Positions 26,549 to 37,474 of a stretch of 64,000 nt of DNA are shown here, one piece after another. Position 1 is the first letter of the stretch. The number at the start of each line of letters is the position of its first letter. The position numbers were made by a program, and so were the translations under genes. The stretch comes from Candidatus Vallotiella adelgis (lineage in GTDB: Bacteria > Pseudomonadota > Gammaproteobacteria > Burkholderiales > Burkholderiaceae). The stretch covers positions 62,001 through 126,000 of the forward strand of contig NZ_CP047396.1 in the NCBI RefSeq assembly GCF_020541305.1, read 5' to 3'. The notes under the pieces were generated by a model. That model was not told where the DNA came from, did not search any database, and worked only from the letters and a program-made list of their open reading frames with translations.

Positions 26549-26668
26549 AATAGGTTATTCGTGTTTTTTAATTTTCAATTAAAAGCCGGGTGACAGATAA
26601 AATTATTTTTTCTGCTTCGGTGTTTTGTAATTAGCCCCGACCAATCGCAGTCGGGAATGGAGAAAATA

Positions 26669-27325
26669 ATGAGCCTTGGACTCGTAGGTTACAAGGTTGG
26701 GATGACCCGTATCTTTACGGCTGACGGCGATTCGATTCCCGTGACTGTATTAGATGTATCTAACAACCGTATAACGCAGATTAAATCTATTAAAACTGAT
26801 GGTTATGCGGCTGTTCAAGTTGCTTTTGGTAAGCGTCGAGCCTCACGTATAACTAAACCGCTAGCCGGTCATCTTGCTAAAGCTGGTGTTCAGGCCGGCG
26901 AGATCTTAAAAGAATTTCGTATTGAAGCTGACAAAACAGCTAATCTATTATTAGGCGCGGTAATTGATATCAACTTATTTACAGTGGGTCAAATGGTTGA
27001 TGTACAAGGTGTTTCTATCGGAAAAGGTTATACAGGTACGATCAAACGTTATAATTTCAGCTCAGGCCGTGCGTCGCACGGCAACTCGCGCTCGCACAAC
27101 GTACCAGGCTCGATTGGTATGGCACAGGATCCAGGTCGTGTATTTCCGGGTAAACGCATGACTGGTCACCTAGGTGATGTAACGTCTACTACGCAGAATC
27201 TTCAGATTGCGCGTATTGATTCAGAGCGTAAGCTAATTATTGTTAGGGGCGCGGTACCTGGCTCAAAAGGCGGAAAAGTATTCGTGACGCCGGCTGTCAA
27301 AGCTTGTCCGAAGAGAGAGGCGTAA
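26669..27325 (+). CDS. rplC: 50S ribosomal protein L3
   Basis: A 218-aa L3, an early assembly protein whose long loop reaches the peptidyl-transferase centre. I chose the ATG at 26669 ([16 protein letters not shown]) since family members start there; an ATG 12 bases upstream is in frame, but it overlaps the GGAG ribosome-binding site. The loop signature [21 protein letters not shown] contains the conserved glutamine that PrmB methylates in E. coli. rplD begins two bases after the stop. Confidence 0.97.
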   Translation: MSLGLVGYKVGMTRIFTADGDSIPVTVLDVSNNRITQIKSIKTDGYAAVQVAFGKRRASRITKPLAGHLAKAGVQAGEILKEFRIEADKTANLLLGAVIDINLFTVGQMVDVQGVSIGKGYTGTIKRYNFSSGRASHGNSRSHNVPGSIGMAQDPGRVFPGKRMTGHLGDVTSTTQNLQIARIDSERKLIIVRGAVPGSKGGKVFVTPAVKACPKREA

Positions 27326-27327
27326 TA

Positions 27328-27948
27328 ATGGAACTGAAGCTCATAAATGCTCAGGGCCGAGAAAGCGCAAATGTGAATGCGTCAGATATTGTATTTGGCC
27401 GTGAGTACAATGAAGCGTTAATTCACCAGATTGTTATTGCGTACCAAGCAAATTCACGTAATAGTAATCGTGCGCAGAAAGATCGTGCACAAGTTAAACA
27501 TACGACTAAAAAACCTTGGCGCCAGAAAGGCACAGGCCGCGCTCGTGCTGGCATGTCATCCAGCCCATTATGGCGCGGCGGTGGCCGCATATTTCCAAGT
27601 TCGCCAGAAGAAAATTTCAGGCAAAAAGTCAATAAGAAGATGTTTCGAGCCGGCATTTGCTCAATCTTATCGCAGCTTGCTCGCGAAGGGCGTCTATCAG
27701 TGATCGAAGATATGAATATTGAGACACCAAAGACTAAGATGCTGGCCGATAAATTCAAGGCCATGAAGATTGAATCGGTACTTGTCATTACCGATACTGT
27801 TGACGAAAATCTATACCTTGCATCTCGCAACTTGCCACACGTAGCGGTTATTAAGCCTAGTGATGCTGATCCATTGTCTCTGATCTACTTTAAGAAAGTA
27901 CTGGTCACGAGAGCTGCGGTTGCCAAGATTGAGGAGTTTTTGTCATGA
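27328..27948 (+). CDS. rplD: 50S ribosomal protein L4
   Basis: A 206-aa L4, whose extended loop lines the exit tunnel; in E. coli it also represses the S10 operon. The start at 27328 ([13 protein letters not shown]) matches the family, although the frame is open further upstream. The tunnel loop [19 protein letters not shown] is intact. Length equals the Burkholderia form. The stop overlaps the rplW start (ATGA). Confidence 0.97.
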   Translation: MELKLINAQGRESANVNASDIVFGREYNEALIHQIVIAYQANSRNSNRAQKDRAQVKHTTKKPWRQKGTGRARAGMSSSPLWRGGGRIFPSSPEENFRQKVNKKMFRAGICSILSQLAREGRLSVIEDMNIETPKTKMLADKFKAMKIESVLVITDTVDENLYLASRNLPHVAVIKPSDADPLSLIYFKKVLVTRAAVAKIEEFLS

Positions 27949-28259
27949 GTGAAATATGCCAGAATGATCATCGTTTAATGCGAGTGTTACGTGCACCGCT
28001 GATATCAGAAAAGGCAACGTTAGTATCTGATAAGAACAGGCAAGTTATATTCCATATTGCCCCAGATGCTACTAAACAAGAAGTGAAAGCGGCAGTTGAA
28101 CTGTTATTCAAAGTTGAAGTCGATTGGGTTAATGTTCTAAACATCAAAGGAAAATTTAAGCGCTTTGGCCGTTTTATGGGTCGTCGAAAAAATATACGAA
28201 AGGCGTACATAAATCTGAAGCCAGGTCAAGAAATCAACTTTGAAGCGGAGGCCAGATAA
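27945..28259 (+). CDS. rplW: 50S ribosomal protein L23
   Basis: A 104-aa L23, located at the tunnel exit where it docks trigger factor and SRP. The conserved [17 protein letters not shown] opening and the core [19 protein letters not shown] are present. The first residues ([12 protein letters not shown]) are somewhat longer than in some homologues. It overlaps rplD by four bases and is followed two bases later by rplB. Confidence 0.97.
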   Translation: MSEICQNDHRLMRVLRAPLISEKATLVSDKNRQVIFHIAPDATKQEVKAAVELLFKVEVDWVNVLNIKGKFKRFGRFMGRRKNIRKAYINLKPGQEINFEAEAR

Positions 28260-28261
28260 TA

Positions 28262-29089
28262 ATGGCACTCGTCAAGCTTAAACCAACTTCGCCTGGCCGT
28301 CGTGCAATGGTGAAAGTAGTCAACAAAGAACTGTATAAAGGTAAACCGTGCGCGGCACTTCTAGAGAAAAAAAGCTCCGTAGCGGGACGTAATAATAATG
28401 GTCACATTACAACACGTCACAAAGGCGGTGGACATAGACATCACTATCGCGTAGTTGATTTTCGTCGCAATAAAGATGGTATCTTAGCAAGAGTAGAGCG
28501 TATCGAATATGATCCGAACCGCAGTGCGAATATTGCTCTGCTATGCTATGCCGATGGAGAGCGACGCTATATTATCGCCCCAAAAAGCGTGACAGTTGGT
28601 GCAAAACTGTTATCAGGATTAGAGGCGCCGATTCATGCAGGAAATGCTCTTCCAATACGCAATATTCCGGTCGGTACAACCATTCACTGCATTGAAATGC
28701 TTCCAGGAAAAGGAGCACAAATCGCGCGTTCAGCCGGTGCGTCGGCGATGCTGCTGGCTCGTAAGGGTGCATATGCGCAAGTTCGACTGCGCTCAGGTGA
28801 AATTCGGCGGGTGCACATCGAATGTCATGCAACGATTGGTGAGGTTAGTAATGAAGAACACAGCCTGCGCCAGATTGGAAAAGCTGGTGCGAATCGTTGG
28901 CGCGGTATTCGTCCGACGGTTCGTGGCGTTGCCATGAACCCAATTGACCATCCCCATGGTGGTGGAGAAGGCCGTACAGCAGCGGGTCGCGATCCAGTAA
29001 GCCCATGGGGTACGCCAACGAAAGGTTTGCGAACGCGTCGCAACAAGCGCACGACGACAATGATCGTCCAGCGTCGTCATAAGCGTTAA
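28262..29089 (+). CDS. rplB: 50S ribosomal protein L2
   Basis: A 275-aa L2, required for subunit association and peptidyl-transferase integrity. The segment [17 protein letters not shown] containing the essential histidine is intact, as are the N-terminal [14 protein letters not shown] and the basic C-terminus ending IVQRRHKR. Length is typical. It is in the usual place between rplW and rpsS, ten bases before the latter. Confidence 0.98.
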   Translation: MALVKLKPTSPGRRAMVKVVNKELYKGKPCAALLEKKSSVAGRNNNGHITTRHKGGGHRHHYRVVDFRRNKDGILARVERIEYDPNRSANIALLCYADGERRYIIAPKSVTVGAKLLSGLEAPIHAGNALPIRNIPVGTTIHCIEMLPGKGAQIARSAGASAMLLARKGAYAQVRLRSGEIRRVHIECHATIGEVSNEEHSLRQIGKAGANRWRGIRPTVRGVAMNPIDHPHGGGEGRTAAGRDPVSPWGTPTKGLRTRRNKRTTTMIVQRRHKR

Positions 29090-29099
29090 GGAGTAAGCA

Positions 29100-29375
29100 A
29101 TGGCACGTTCTATTAAAAAAGGTCCATTCTGTGACGCCCATTTGCTGAAGAAAGTTGAGGTAGCTTCAGCTTCGCGCGACAAAAAACCAATTAAAACGTG
29201 GTCGCGTCGTTCGACAATATTGCCGGATTTTATCGGCTTGACGATTGTGGTACACAACGGCCGCCAGCATATTCCAGTGTATATATCGGAAAATATGGTT
29301 GGCCACAAGCTCGGGGAATTCGCGTTAACCCGTACATTCAAAGGGCATGCAGCCGATAAAAAGGCTAGGAAATAA
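29100..29375 (+). CDS. rpsS: 30S ribosomal protein S19
   Basis: A 91-aa S19 of the 30S head, which pairs with S13 and contacts the A-site finger region. [20 protein letters not shown] and the [16 protein letters not shown] motif are the family hallmarks. AAGGAG precedes the ATG. It lies 13 bases upstream of rplV. Confidence 0.98.
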   Translation: MARSIKKGPFCDAHLLKKVEVASASRDKKPIKTWSRRSTILPDFIGLTIVVHNGRQHIPVYISENMVGHKLGEFALTRTFKGHAADKKARK

Positions 29376-29388
29376 GGGACCAATCAGG

Positions 29389-29718
29389 ATGGAAGTGAAG
29401 GCAATTCATCGCGGTGCCCGCATTTCAGCGCAGAAAACGCGTCTTGTGGTCGACCAAATTCGCGGTTTACGGGTTGATAAAGCGCTAAATATTCTAACTT
29501 TTTCGCCAAAGAAAGCAGCGGGCATAGTTAAGAAAGTAGTGTTGTCAGCGCTCGCTAATGCGGAGCATAACGAGGGTTTAGATATTAACGATCTGAAAAT
29601 CAAGTCAATCTATGTTGACAAAGCGGCTTCACTAAAGCGTTTCACTGCTCGCGCGAAAGGTCGCGGTAACCGTATTGAGAAGCAATCCTGTCACATCACC
29701 GTGACGGTCTGGAACTAA
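29389..29718 (+). CDS. rplV: 50S ribosomal protein L22
   Basis: A 109-aa L22, whose beta hairpin ([20 protein letters not shown]) lines the exit tunnel and carries macrolide-resistance sites in other species. I start it at the ATG 29389 ([20 protein letters not shown]); the frame is open further upstream into rpsS but unconserved. Length is typical, and rpsC follows after 17 bases. Confidence 0.97.
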   Translation: MEVKAIHRGARISAQKTRLVVDQIRGLRVDKALNILTFSPKKAAGIVKKVVLSALANAEHNEGLDINDLKIKSIYVDKAASLKRFTARAKGRGNRIEKQSCHITVTVWN

Positions 29719-29735
29719 AGGGGGGGTCACACGAG

Positions 29736-30539
29736 ATGGGGCAAAAAATTCATCCGACTGGCTTCCGCCTGGCTGTTAGCCGTAACTGGGCATCACGTTG
29801 GTATGCCAATAACTCTAAGTTTGCGGAGATGCTTCAGGAAGATATCGGAGTTCGTGAATTCTTAAAGAAAAAACTAAAGCATGCGTTAGTGAGCCGAGTC
29901 GTAATCGAACGTCCCGCAAAAAATGCGCGTCTTACGATTTTTAGCTCTCGTCCCGGTGTTGTAATCGGCAAGAAAGGAGAGGATATCGAGTTGTTAAAAG
30001 CTGAACTGCAGCGCCGCATGGGCGTGCCAGTTCATGTTAATATCGAAGAAGTCCGTAAACCGGAAACTGATGCACAGCTGATTGCTGATTCGATTACACA
30101 GCAGCTCGAGCGCCGTATTATGTTCCGTCGTGCAATGAGGCGCGCAATGCAAAACGCAATGCGTCTTGGTGCAGAAGGCATCAAAATCATGAGTTCAGGC
30201 CGCCTGAATGGCATTGAGATCGCACGTACCGAATGGTACCGTGAAGGCCGTGTTCCTCTGCATACACTGCGTTCTGATATCGACTATGCGACGTCGGAAG
30301 CAAAAACGACATACGGTATTATTGGGGTTAAGGTGTGGGTATATAAAGGCGATAAACTTGGCCGCAATGATTATCCGGTCGTCGAAGAGCCAACCGAAGA
30401 AAAGCGTACACGCCGCAACGTCCGTCTGGGTGAGCGTCGCCCGCGCCGTGATAATGAGAGCGGCGTACCAGGTTCACGTCGCGGTAGTTCGCGCCGTAGC
30501 GCTGTCAGTGCTAGCGGCGATGCGAAGAGTGGAGAATAG
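29736..30539 (+). CDS. rpsC: 30S ribosomal protein S3
   Basis: A 267-aa S3, part of the mRNA entry tunnel and helicase of the 30S subunit. The KH domain carries the GxxG loop [11 protein letters not shown] (about 69-79). The C-terminal domain contains [21 protein letters not shown] basic tail rich in Arg/Ser (about 215-267) matches the long betaproteobacterial form. It ends two bases before rplP. Confidence 0.98.
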   Translation: MGQKIHPTGFRLAVSRNWASRWYANNSKFAEMLQEDIGVREFLKKKLKHALVSRVVIERPAKNARLTIFSSRPGVVIGKKGEDIELLKAELQRRMGVPVHVNIEEVRKPETDAQLIADSITQQLERRIMFRRAMRRAMQNAMRLGAEGIKIMSSGRLNGIEIARTEWYREGRVPLHTLRSDIDYATSEAKTTYGIIGVKVWVYKGDKLGRNDYPVVEEPTEEKRTRRNVRLGERRPRRDNESGVPGSRRGSSRRSAVSASGDAKSGE

Positions 30540-30541
30540 TC

Positions 30542-30973
30542 GTGTTGCAACCGAAGCGCAGAAAGTACCGAAAAGAACAAAAAAGTCGTAATACTGGCAT
30601 TGCAACGCGTGGCAACGCAGTATCATTTGGTGAGTTTGGTCTCAAATCCATTGGGCGAGGCCGTTTAACCTCACGTCAGATTGAAGCGGCACGTCGCGCG
30701 ATGACTCGTTATATTAAGCGCGGTGGCCGAATCTGGATTCGCATCTTTCCGGATAAGCCAATTTCAAAAAAGCCGGCTGAAGTGCGAATGGGTAACGGTA
30801 AAGGTAATACTGAGTACTACGTCGCTGAGATACAACCCGGAAAAATGCTATATGAAATGGATGGCGTTAATGAGAATCTAGCGCGTGAGGCGTTCCGTCT
30901 AGCTTCATCGAAATTGCCGATGAAGACAATGTTTGTTACTCGGCAGCCCGGTGCCCAAGGAGTTAGTCGATGA
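30542..30973 (+). CDS. rplP: 50S ribosomal protein L16
   Basis: A 143-aa L16, a late-assembly protein near the A site and the peptidyl-transferase centre. The start is GTG at 30542, giving [17 protein letters not shown] as in the family. The core [16 protein letters not shown] and [18 protein letters not shown] are intact. The C-terminus runs about five residues beyond the usual 138-aa end (QGVSR). The stop overlaps the rpmC start by four bases (ATGA). Confidence 0.97.
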   Translation: MLQPKRRKYRKEQKSRNTGIATRGNAVSFGEFGLKSIGRGRLTSRQIEAARRAMTRYIKRGGRIWIRIFPDKPISKKPAEVRMGNGKGNTEYYVAEIQPGKMLYEMDGVNENLAREAFRLASSKLPMKTMFVTRQPGAQGVSR

Positions 30974-31164
30974 AATCTCTCGAACTTCGCAATAACAATC
31001 AAGCCTTGCTTAATAAAGAGCTTTCAGACTTACTGAAAGCCCAATTCGGTCTTCGCATGCAGCTTGCGACTCAACAGCTACAGAAGACTAGCCAGCTCAA
31101 AAAAATCCGCCGCGATATTGCACGTGTGCGTACTATATTAGCTGAAAAAGCGAATCAAAAATGA
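30970..31164 (+). CDS. rpmC: 50S ribosomal protein L29
   Basis: A 64-aa L29, a two-helix protein near the tunnel exit beside L23. The family pattern EL.....L..EL..L...QFGLRMQ..T.QL is present, with [14 protein letters not shown] in the C-terminal helix. It overlaps both neighbours by four bases (rplP upstream, rpsQ downstream), a fully translationally coupled trio. Confidence 0.96.
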   Translation: MKSLELRNNNQALLNKELSDLLKAQFGLRMQLATQQLQKTSQLKKIRRDIARVRTILAEKANQK

Positions 31165-31433
31165 ACCATAGCATTAAAATCCCGCTTAAAAGAGCGTTAG
31201 TCGGCAAAGTCATCAGCAATAAGATGAATAAGACCGTGACTGTACTCGTCGAACACCGTGTTAAGCACCCGATCTACGGTAAGTACGTCATGCGCTCTAA
31301 GAAGTATCACGCGCATGATGAAGCAAATGCATATAACCAAGGCGACCTTATAGAGATTCAAGAAAATCGTCCAATCTCGAAAACAAAATCCTGGACTGTC
31401 TCTCGTCTAGTGGAAGCAGCATATATCATTTGA
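31161..31433 (+). CDS. rpsQ: 30S ribosomal protein S17
   Basis: A 90-aa S17, an OB-fold primary binder of the 16S 5' domain. The motifs [38 protein letters not shown] and [18 protein letters not shown] are conserved. It starts inside the rpmC stop (ATGA). It ends the S10 operon; a gap of nearly 300 bases follows before rplN. Confidence 0.97.
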   Translation: MNHSIKIPLKRALVGKVISNKMNKTVTVLVEHRVKHPIYGKYVMRSKKYHAHDEANAYNQGDLIEIQENRPISKTKSWTVSRLVEAAYII

Positions 31434-31672
31434 ACGCAGACGATATAAACTATCACAGTATTATAAAATAATTACTACAAGTTGAGGATTTTTTGTTATA
31501 GTTTCATTTTCGTGTCCATATAAAAAATTCTCTGTCTCAAATAGACAATAAGAGAAAGTAGCTGGTGCGTCTGAGAATATCTGTTATCCGCTCCGTAAAA
31601 TTCATTGACTGCGATAGCAAGTCTTATTTTGCCGCCGCTTCTATTTTAGCCCAAGCAGCTGACAAGCTGACG

Positions 31673-31702
31673 GGGACCAAGACTAGCCGACCATACTATA
31701 AT
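31673..31702 (+). promoter_or_regulatory. Candidate promoter of the spc operon
   Basis: A perfect TATAAT at 31697 sits 30 bases before rplN; the best -35 (GGGACC, 18-bp spacer) is weak. The rest of the 298-base gap after rpsQ contains no gene that I can see. Confidence 0.5.
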
Positions 31703-31731
31703 GTGTCGGATTAAGTTGGGAGAAGATAAAT

Positions 31732-32100
31732 ATGATCCAAACCGAAACTCGGCTTAAAGTAGCCGATAATACGGGTGCGCGAGATGTATTGTGCATAAAA
31801 GTACTCGGCGGCTCGAAGCGTCGTTATGCGAGCATCGGCGACATTATTAAAGTAAGTATCAAAGATGCTCTACCACGTAGTCGTGTCAAGAAAGGTGAGA
31901 TTTATAACGCCGTAGTAGTCCGCACTGCTAAAGGCGTGCGTCGCCAAGATGGCTCTCTGATCAAGTTTGATAGAAATGCTGCCGTGCTCCTAAACAATAA
32001 GCTTGAGCCAATCGGTACCCGAATTTTCGGGCCGGTTACACGCGAGTTGCGTAGTGAGCGCTTTATGAAGATTATTTCGCTTGCGCCGGAAGTTCTGTAA
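31732..32100 (+). CDS. rplN: 50S ribosomal protein L14
   Basis: A 122-aa L14, which forms intersubunit bridges and is the docking site of Rsf[21 protein letters not shown] and the [20 protein letters not shown] core are conserved, and length is exact for the family. GGGAGAAG precedes the ATG. It is the first gene of the spc operon, with rplX 11 bases downstream. Confidence 0.98.
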   Translation: MIQTETRLKVADNTGARDVLCIKVLGGSKRRYASIGDIIKVSIKDALPRSRVKKGEIYNAVVVRTAKGVRRQDGSLIKFDRNAAVLLNNKLEPIGTRIFGPVTRELRSERFMKIISLAPEVL

Positions 32101-32111
32101 GAGGAGTTGCG

Positions 32112-32423
32112 ATGAATAAAATTCGCAAGGGTGACGAAGTTATCGTCATTTCAGGCAAAGACAAAGGTAAACGCGGTACTGTGCAGGCTGTTTCCGGCGA
32201 CCGCGTGACAGTTGAAGGTATTAATCTTGTGAAAAAGCATGTAAAGCCAAATCCAATAAAAAGCACGATTGGTGGTGTAGAAAGCAAATCCATGCCGTTG
32301 CACCGCTCTAACGTTGCGTATGTTGATGCAAATGGCCGTCCGTCTCGAATAGAGATCAAGCAGCTTGAGAATGGCAAAAAAGTGCGTGTCCTAAAAACCA
32401 CTGATGTTGTGCTAAGCACTTGA
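32112..32423 (+). CDS. rplX: 50S ribosomal protein L24
   Basis: A 103-aa L24, an assembly initiator with a KOW motif. [20 protein letters not shown] is the KOW hallmark, with [19 protein letters not shown] toward the C-terminus. GAGGAG precedes the ATG. The rplE start lies 14 bases after its stop. Confidence 0.97.
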   Translation: MNKIRKGDEVIVISGKDKGKRGTVQAVSGDRVTVEGINLVKKHVKPNPIKSTIGGVESKSMPLHRSNVAYVDANGRPSRIEIKQLENGKKVRVLKTTDVVLST

Positions 32424-32437
32424 GTCGGGAGTTAAAA

Positions 32438-32980
32438 ATGGCAGCACGTTTGCGGCAAATATATATAGAAAAAATTATTCCAGAATTAACGAAGAAATTC
32501 CGTTATAGGTCTGTCATAGAGGTTCCCCGAATTACCAAGATTACGCTCAACATGGGTCTTGGTAGGGCTGTTGCTGATAAAAAAATTATTGATAACGCGC
32601 TGGGTGACTTAACAAAAATTGCATGTCAAAAGCCGGTTGTCACAAAAGCGCGAAAAGCAATTGCAAGCTTCAAGATCCGACAAGATTATCCGGTTGGCGC
32701 GATGGTTACGCTGCGCGGGCGAACAATGTATGAGTTTCTAGATCGTTTCGTGACGATTGCACTACCGCGGGTGCGTGATTTTCGTGGTATCTCAAGTCGA
32801 GCATTTGATGGTCGTGGTAACTACAATATTGGGGTAAAAGAGCAGATCATTTTCCCTGAGATTGATTATGACAAAATTGACGCACTACGTGGGCTAAATA
32901 TCAGCATCACAACAACTGCGAAGACAGACGAAGAAGCCAAGGCATTGCTTGCCGGCTTCAAGTTCCCGTTCAGAAACTGA
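32438..32980 (+). CDS. rplE: 50S ribosomal protein L5
   Basis: A 180-aa L5, which binds 5S rRNA and contacts P-site tRNA. I start it at the ATG 32438 ([21 protein letters not shown]), preceded by GGGAG; a TTG 18 bases upstream is in frame but overlaps the rplX stop and adds unconserved residues. [15 protein letters not shown] and [17 protein letters not shown] are intact. Length matches the family (179-180). Confidence 0.97.
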   Translation: MAARLRQIYIEKIIPELTKKFRYRSVIEVPRITKITLNMGLGRAVADKKIIDNALGDLTKIACQKPVVTKARKAIASFKIRQDYPVGAMVTLRGRTMYEFLDRFVTIALPRVRDFRGISSRAFDGRGNYNIGVKEQIIFPEIDYDKIDALRGLNISITTTAKTDEEAKALLAGFKFPFRN

Positions 32981-32987
32981 GGTTACT

Positions 32988-33293
32988 GTGGCTAAACTGG
33001 CAATAATTGAACGCGAAAAAAAGCGTGCTCGTCTTGCAGCAAAGTATGCACCAAAGCGCGAAGCGCTCAAAAAAATTATTAATGATACAAGCAAGTCCGA
33101 TGAAGAACGGTACGAAGCTCGTCTCAAATTACAACAGCTGCCGCGCAATGCAAACTTAACGCGCAAGCGTAATCGCTGTGCGATCACTGGACGTCCGCGT
33201 GGTACGTTCCGAAAATTTGGTTTAGCACGCAGCAAGATTCGTGAAATCGCATTCCGCGGCGAGATTCCCGGTCTGATGAAGGCGAGCTGGTAA
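32988..33293 (+). CDS. rpsN: 30S ribosomal protein S14 (zinc-free form)
   Basis: A 101-aa S14 of the long, zinc-independent class: it lacks the paired CxxC motifs and has only a single Cys in [20 protein letters not shown]. The start is GTG at 32988, giving [20 protein letters not shown]; the frame remains open into rplE but is unconserved there. GAGGT lies upstream. It sits between rplE and rpsH as usual. Confidence 0.96.
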   Translation: MAKLAIIEREKKRARLAAKYAPKREALKKIINDTSKSDEERYEARLKLQQLPRNANLTRKRNRCAITGRPRGTFRKFGLARSKIREIAFRGEIPGLMKASW

Positions 33294-33306
33294 GGAGGCA
33301 ATATAA

Positions 33307-33702
33307 ATGAGCATGAGTGATCCTATCGCCGATATGCTGACTCGTATCCGCAACGCGCAGATGGTCAGAAAAGCTACAGTGACGATGCCTTCCTCGAAAG
33401 TGAAAGTTGCAATCGCACAGGTCTTAAAAGAAGAAGGTTACATCGACAGCTTTGCCGCACAGGTTCATGGCCCAGGGACAGAACTAAAAATTAGTTTAAA
33501 GTATCATGCCGGCAGGCCAGTCATCGAGCATCTAGAGCGCATTTCCAAGCCCGGCCTCCGCGTATATCGCGGCCGAGATGAGATCCCCCGGGTCATGAAT
33601 GGACTCGGGGTTGCCATTATATCAACCCCTAAGGGTGTAATGACTGATCGCAAGGCGCGTGCTACAGGTGTGGGCGGTGAAGTTGTTTGTTACGTTTCCT
33701 AA
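33307..33702 (+). CDS. rpsH: 30S ribosomal protein S8
   Basis: A 131-aa S8, a primary binder of 16S helix 21 and, in E. coli, the repressor of the spc operon. [20 protein letters not shown] at the start and the C-terminal [21 protein letters not shown] are conserved. AAGGAGG precedes the ATG. rplF follows after 21 bases. Confidence 0.98.
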   Translation: MSMSDPIADMLTRIRNAQMVRKATVTMPSSKVKVAIAQVLKEEGYIDSFAAQVHGPGTELKISLKYHAGRPVIEHLERISKPGLRVYRGRDEIPRVMNGLGVAIISTPKGVMTDRKARATGVGGEVVCYVS

Positions 33703-33723
33703 AGCCCTATAGGAGAGTAAAAC

Positions 33724-34257
33724 ATGTCTCGAGTAGGTAAGAGTCCAATTTCTCTGCTTAACAGTGCTGAAGTAACGCTGGGCGATAACTGGATTACACT
33801 AAATGGATCATTAGGTACGCTTTCACAAGCGCTGAATCCGCTTGTGCGGGTGATTAATGAAAATAGCGAACTAAGATTACAACCACTAAATGAGTCGAGC
33901 GAAGCCAATGCACTATCCGGCACAATGCGTGCACTTATTGCAAATATGGTAAGCGGCGTAACTAAAGGTTTCGAGCGTAAGCTCATGCTGGTGGGTGTTG
34001 GTTACCGCGCCCAAGTGCAGGGCAATAAGTTAAATCTCTCGTTAGGTTTTTCACATCCAATCGTGCATCAAATGCCGGAAGGAATAACGGCGGAAACACC
34101 GTCGCAAACAGAAATTATTATTAAAGGGATTGACAAACAAAAAGTTGGTCAAGTAGCTGCAGAAGTACGCAGGCACCGTCCGCCCGAGCCTTATAAAGGT
34201 AAAGGTGTACGCTATGCTGATGAAGTTGTAATTCTCAAAGAAACAAAAAAGAAGTAA
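33724..34257 (+). CDS. rplF: 50S ribosomal protein L6
   Basis: A 177-aa L6 near the sarcin-ricin loop, important for factor binding. [11 protein letters not shown] at the start, [20 protein letters not shown] in the middle and [18 protein letters not shown] near the end are the family signatures. The first half is somewhat more divergent than the second, but the frame is intact and the length exact. rplR follows after 12 bases. Confidence 0.97.
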   Translation: MSRVGKSPISLLNSAEVTLGDNWITLNGSLGTLSQALNPLVRVINENSELRLQPLNESSEANALSGTMRALIANMVSGVTKGFERKLMLVGVGYRAQVQGNKLNLSLGFSHPIVHQMPEGITAETPSQTEIIIKGIDKQKVGQVAAEVRRHRPPEPYKGKGVRYADEVVILKETKKK

Positions 34258-34269
34258 AGGTGCGCAATC

Positions 34270-34635
34270 ATGGATAAAACCCAATCTCGTCTGCGCCGTG
34301 CTCGTCAAACGCATATTAAGATCTCTCAGTTGCAGGTTGCGCGTCTGGCTGTGCACCGCACCAACCAGCACATCTACGCACAAGTATTCGCGCCGTGCGG
34401 TACAAAAGTAGTTGCAGGCGCTTCAACCATCGAAGTCGAGGTTCGCTTGCAACTGGCTAATAAGTCGGGCAAAGGTGGTAATACTGCTGCAGCTCAGCTG
34501 GTTGGAAAACGCATCGCCGAGAAGGCAAAAGCTGCCGGCATCACATCTGTCGCCTTCGATCGCTCAGGCTTCCGCTACCATGGTCGCGTAAAAGCACTTG
34601 CTGATGCCGCGCGTGAAGCTGGACTGAAGTTCTAA
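34270..34635 (+). CDS. rplR: 50S ribosomal protein L18
   Basis: A 121-aa L18, which with L5 and L25 binds 5S rRNA. The basic N-terminus ([14 protein letters not shown]), the [16 protein letters not shown] core and the C-terminal [20 protein letters not shown] are well conserved. Length is typical. It is followed after 15 bases by rpsE. Confidence 0.98.
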   Translation: MDKTQSRLRRARQTHIKISQLQVARLAVHRTNQHIYAQVFAPCGTKVVAGASTIEVEVRLQLANKSGKGGNTAAAQLVGKRIAEKAKAAGITSVAFDRSGFRYHGRVKALADAAREAGLKF

Positions 34636-34650
34636 GAATAAGGATTTGTC

Positions 34651-35169
34651 ATGGCAAAGATGCAAGCAAAGGTTCAGACCGACGAACGTGACGATGGCCT
34701 ACGCGAAAAAATGATATCGGTTAATCGTGTAACTAAGGTCGTGAAAGGTGGACGGATTTTGGGTTTTGCTGCTCTAACAGTAGTCGGCGATGGTGATGGT
34801 CGGGTTGGCATGGGCAAGGGTAAGGCTAAGGAAGTACCAGTCGCCGTCCAAAAAGCTATGCAGCAGGCCCGTCGTAATATGTTTAAAGTATCGATAAAAA
34901 AAGGCACGCTTCACCATGAAACACACGGAAAACACGGCGCGTCGCGGGTAATGATCGCACCGGCCAGACAGGGTGCCGGTGTAATCGCTGGCGGCCCGAT
35001 GCGCGCGGTATTTGAAGTTGTCGGCGTGACAAATATCGTGGCGAAAAGTCATGGTTCAACGAATCCATATAACCTTGTTCGTGCCACACTAGATGGTCTT
35101 CGGCGTCAGTCGACTGCATCTGATATTGCAGCCAAGCGCAGCAAAAGCATCGAAGAAATTTTTGATTAA
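34651..35169 (+). CDS. rpsE: 30S ribosomal protein S5
   Basis: A 172-aa S5 at the mRNA entry site, involved in accuracy. The S5 signature [20 protein letters not shown] and [20 protein letters not shown] are intact, as is the C-terminal [18 protein letters not shown]. Length matches the betaproteobacterial form. AAGGA precedes the ATG; rpmD follows after 20 bases. Confidence 0.98.
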   Translation: MAKMQAKVQTDERDDGLREKMISVNRVTKVVKGGRILGFAALTVVGDGDGRVGMGKGKAKEVPVAVQKAMQQARRNMFKVSIKKGTLHHETHGKHGASRVMIAPARQGAGVIAGGPMRAVFEVVGVTNIVAKSHGSTNPYNLVRATLDGLRRQSTASDIAAKRSKSIEEIFD

Positions 35170-35189
35170 GGTTGTAGAGGTAAGTCACC

Positions 35190-35372
35190 ATGACTGAAAA
35201 AACTGTTAAAGTTCAGCTTATTAAGAGCCTAATTGGTACTCGTAATACGCATCGTGCAACAGTACGTGGCCTCGGTTTGCGTCGTATCAATTCGATTAGT
35301 GAACTGCAGGATACGCCGGCGGTGCGTGGCATGATCAACAAGATCTCGTACCTTGTTAAAATCATTAGCTAA
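35190..35372 (+). CDS. rpmD: 50S ribosomal protein L30
   Basis: A 60-aa L30, a small beta-alpha protein of the 50S body. [20 protein letters not shown] and the [20 protein letters not shown] motif are diagnostic, and length is exact. GAGGT lies upstream of the ATG. It lies between rpsE and rplO in the conserved order. Confidence 0.97.
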   Translation: MTEKTVKVQLIKSLIGTRNTHRATVRGLGLRRINSISELQDTPAVRGMINKISYLVKIIS

Positions 35373-35398
35373 GCGCGATACAAGCTCAAGAGGTAAAT

Positions 35399-35833
35399 AT
35401 GGAACTAAATAATCTAAGACCAGCCTTAGGCTCTAAGCGCACAAAACGTCGTGTCGGCCGCGGCATTGGATCCGGCCTGGGTAAGACAGCAGGTCGTGGC
35501 CATAAAGGTCAAAAATCCCGTTCGGGAGGTTTCCATAAAGTAGGTTTTGAGGGTGGCCAGATGCCTTTACAACGCCGTCTACCTAAGCGGGGATTCACGT
35601 CATTAACCAAAAATTTTATTGTTGAAGTGCGTCTAAGTGATCTAGAAAAACTAGCAGTTGACGAAGTGGATCTACTCACCTTAAAACAAGCAGACCTTGC
35701 AAGTAATCTAATCAAGGGTGCAAAAATTATCTCGACTGGGGAAATTAAGCGAAAAATTACGATTAAAGGACTAAGTGCCACGAAAAGTGCGCGTGCTGCG
35801 ATCGAATCTGCAGGTGGTTCATTGTCTGAGTAA
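35399..35833 (+). CDS. rplO: 50S ribosomal protein L15
   Basis: A 144-aa L15, a late-assembly protein that threads into the 23S core. The glycine/arginine-rich N-terminus ([20 protein letters not shown], about 18-37) and [17 protein letters not shown] are intact. The C-terminal [20 protein letters not shown] is conserved. GAGGT lies upstream. secY begins 57 bases after its stop. Confidence 0.97.
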   Translation: MELNNLRPALGSKRTKRRVGRGIGSGLGKTAGRGHKGQKSRSGGFHKVGFEGGQMPLQRRLPKRGFTSLTKNFIVEVRLSDLEKLAVDEVDLLTLKQADLASNLIKGAKIISTGEIKRKITIKGLSATKSARAAIESAGGSLSE

Positions 35834-35890
35834 GTTATTGTGTAAGTCGTTGTAAATAAAAGTTACTTGAACTTGCTACGGAGAAAGTTT

Positions 35891-37225
35891 TTGACTAACG
35901 GCTCGTCTTTTGCAAAGACTAGACGCGGTAGACCGAAGTACGGCGATCTGCGTCGGCGGCTAGTCTTCTTACTACTGGCATTAATTGTCTATCGGATCGG
36001 TGCGCATATTCCAGTTCCAGGAATCGATCCTAATCAACTAGCAAGACTATTCCAGAGTCAGTCGAGTAGTATTTTAGCTATATTCAACATGTTTTCAGGT
36101 GGCGCTCTATCTCGATTTACAATATTTTCACTCGGGATCATGCCATATATCTCTGCATCAATCATTATGCAGATTCTTACGATGATATCGCCGAAGTTGG
36201 AGTCACTAAAAAAAGAAGGGCAAGTAGGTCAGCGTAAGATTACTCATTACACGCGCTACCTCACAGTAGCATTAGCAGCGTTCCAGGCATTTAGTATCGC
36301 GCTAGTGCTTGAGAATCAGATAAGTCTGGTGATGAATCCAGGTATGCTATTTCAGCTTACAACTGTTATAACGTTAGTAACTGGCACCATGTTTCTAATG
36401 TGGCTCGGTGAGCAGATTACCGAACGTGGCCTAGGAAACGGAATTTCTATTATTATCTTTGGCGGTATTACAGCGGGCTTTCCAGGCGCGATTGCGGCAT
36501 TGCTTGAGCTAGTACGCACCGGGTCGATGAGCATTATTTCAGCAATCGTCATTGCTGTACTAGTTGCTGCTGTCACATATTTAGTTGTATTTGTCGAACG
36601 AGGGCAGCGCAAAATTCTTGTGAACTACGCGAAGCGTCAGATCGGCAATAAGATATACGGTAGCCAGTCGTCGCATTTACCATTAAAGCTAAATATGTCT
36701 GGTGTGATTCCGCCGATTTTCGCATCATCGATTATCCTCTTGCCGGCGACAGTTGCAAACTGGGCTAGCTCTAGCGTGAATATGCGTTGGCTTCATAATC
36801 TAGTGTCGATGTTAGCACCTGGGCAACCGGTATATGTAATACTGTACGCATTAGCTATTATTTTCTTCTGTTTTTTCTACACTACGCTAGTGTTTAATAG
36901 CAAGGAAACAGCCGATAATCTAAAGAAAAGCGGTGCTTTTGTTCCAGGTATTCGCCCAGGCGAACAGACTGCGCGTTATCTGAATAAGATTCTTACCCGT
37001 CTAACGCTAGCAGGTTCAGGCTATATCGTATTCGTATGCCTCTTACCCGAATTTTTGGTACTACGCTGGAACGTACCGTTTTATTTTGGTGGCACTTCGT
37101 TGCTAATTATCGTTGTTGTAACAATAGACTTTATGGCACAAGTACAGTCGTACATTATGTCGCAACAGTATGAGTCGCTGCTCAAGAAAGCCAATTTCAA
37201 GGGCAGAAATCTTCCGATTCGTTGA
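35891..37225 (+). CDS. secY: Preprotein translocase subunit SecY
   Basis: A 444-aa ten-TM channel of the SecYEG translocon. I place the start at TTG 35891 with GGAGA six to seven bases upstream: from there to GDLRRRL is 23 residues, the same spacing as in Burkholderia SecY. Another in-frame TTG at 35867 would add eight unconserved residues. Signatures present include [17 protein letters not shown] (TM1/plug), [18 protein letters not shown] and [19 protein letters not shown]. The C-terminus is complete. It works with SecE at 6437 and is co-transcribed with the spc operon. Confidence 0.96.
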   Translation: MTNGSSFAKTRRGRPKYGDLRRRLVFLLLALIVYRIGAHIPVPGIDPNQLARLFQSQSSSILAIFNMFSGGALSRFTIFSLGIMPYISASIIMQILTMISPKLESLKKEGQVGQRKITHYTRYLTVALAAFQAFSIALVLENQISLVMNPGMLFQLTTVITLVTGTMFLMWLGEQITERGLGNGISIIIFGGITAGFPGAIAALLELVRTGSMSIISAIVIAVLVAAVTYLVVFVERGQRKILVNYAKRQIGNKIYGSQSSHLPLKLNMSGVIPPIFASSIILLPATVANWASSSVNMRWLHNLVSMLAPGQPVYVILYALAIIFFCFFYTTLVFNSKETADNLKKSGAFVPGIRPGEQTARYLNKILTRLTLAGSGYIVFVCLLPEFLVLRWNVPFYFGGTSLLIIVVVTIDFMAQVQSYIMSQQYESLLKKANFKGRNLPIR

Positions 37226-37236
37226 TCACAAGGAAT

Positions 37237-37455
37237 ATGGCCAAAGACGATGTTATTCAGATGCAGGGCGAGGTTATTGAAAACCTCCCTAATGCGACAT
37301 TTCGGGTCAAACTAGAAAATAGCCATGTCGTGTTAGGACATATCTCCGGAAAGATGCGAATGCACTATATCCGGATTCTCCCGGGTGATAAGGTAACAGT
37401 AGAATTGACGCCTTATGATCTATCTCGTGCAAGAATCGTGTTCCGGGCAAAGTAA
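37237..37455 (+). CDS. infA: Translation initiation factor IF-1
   Basis: A 72-aa OB-fold protein that occupies the A site during initiation with IF-2 and IF-3. I start it at the ATG 37237 ([20 protein letters not shown]) preceded by AAGGA; an in-frame upstream start would overlap the secY stop and add five unconserved residues. [19 protein letters not shown] is the core motif, and the length is exact. It lies between secY and rpmJ, its usual position here. Confidence 0.97.
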   Translation: MAKDDVIQMQGEVIENLPNATFRVKLENSHVVLGHISGKMRMHYIRILPGDKVTVELTPYDLSRARIVFRAK

Positions 37456-37474
37456 TTGAGAAAAAGGTAATATT

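Noticed and set aside
35867-35890. The more upstream TTG as the secY start
   Set aside because: It would place unconserved residues at the N-terminus, whereas the TTG at 35891 has a well-spaced GGAGA and gives family-typical spacing to GDLRRRL.
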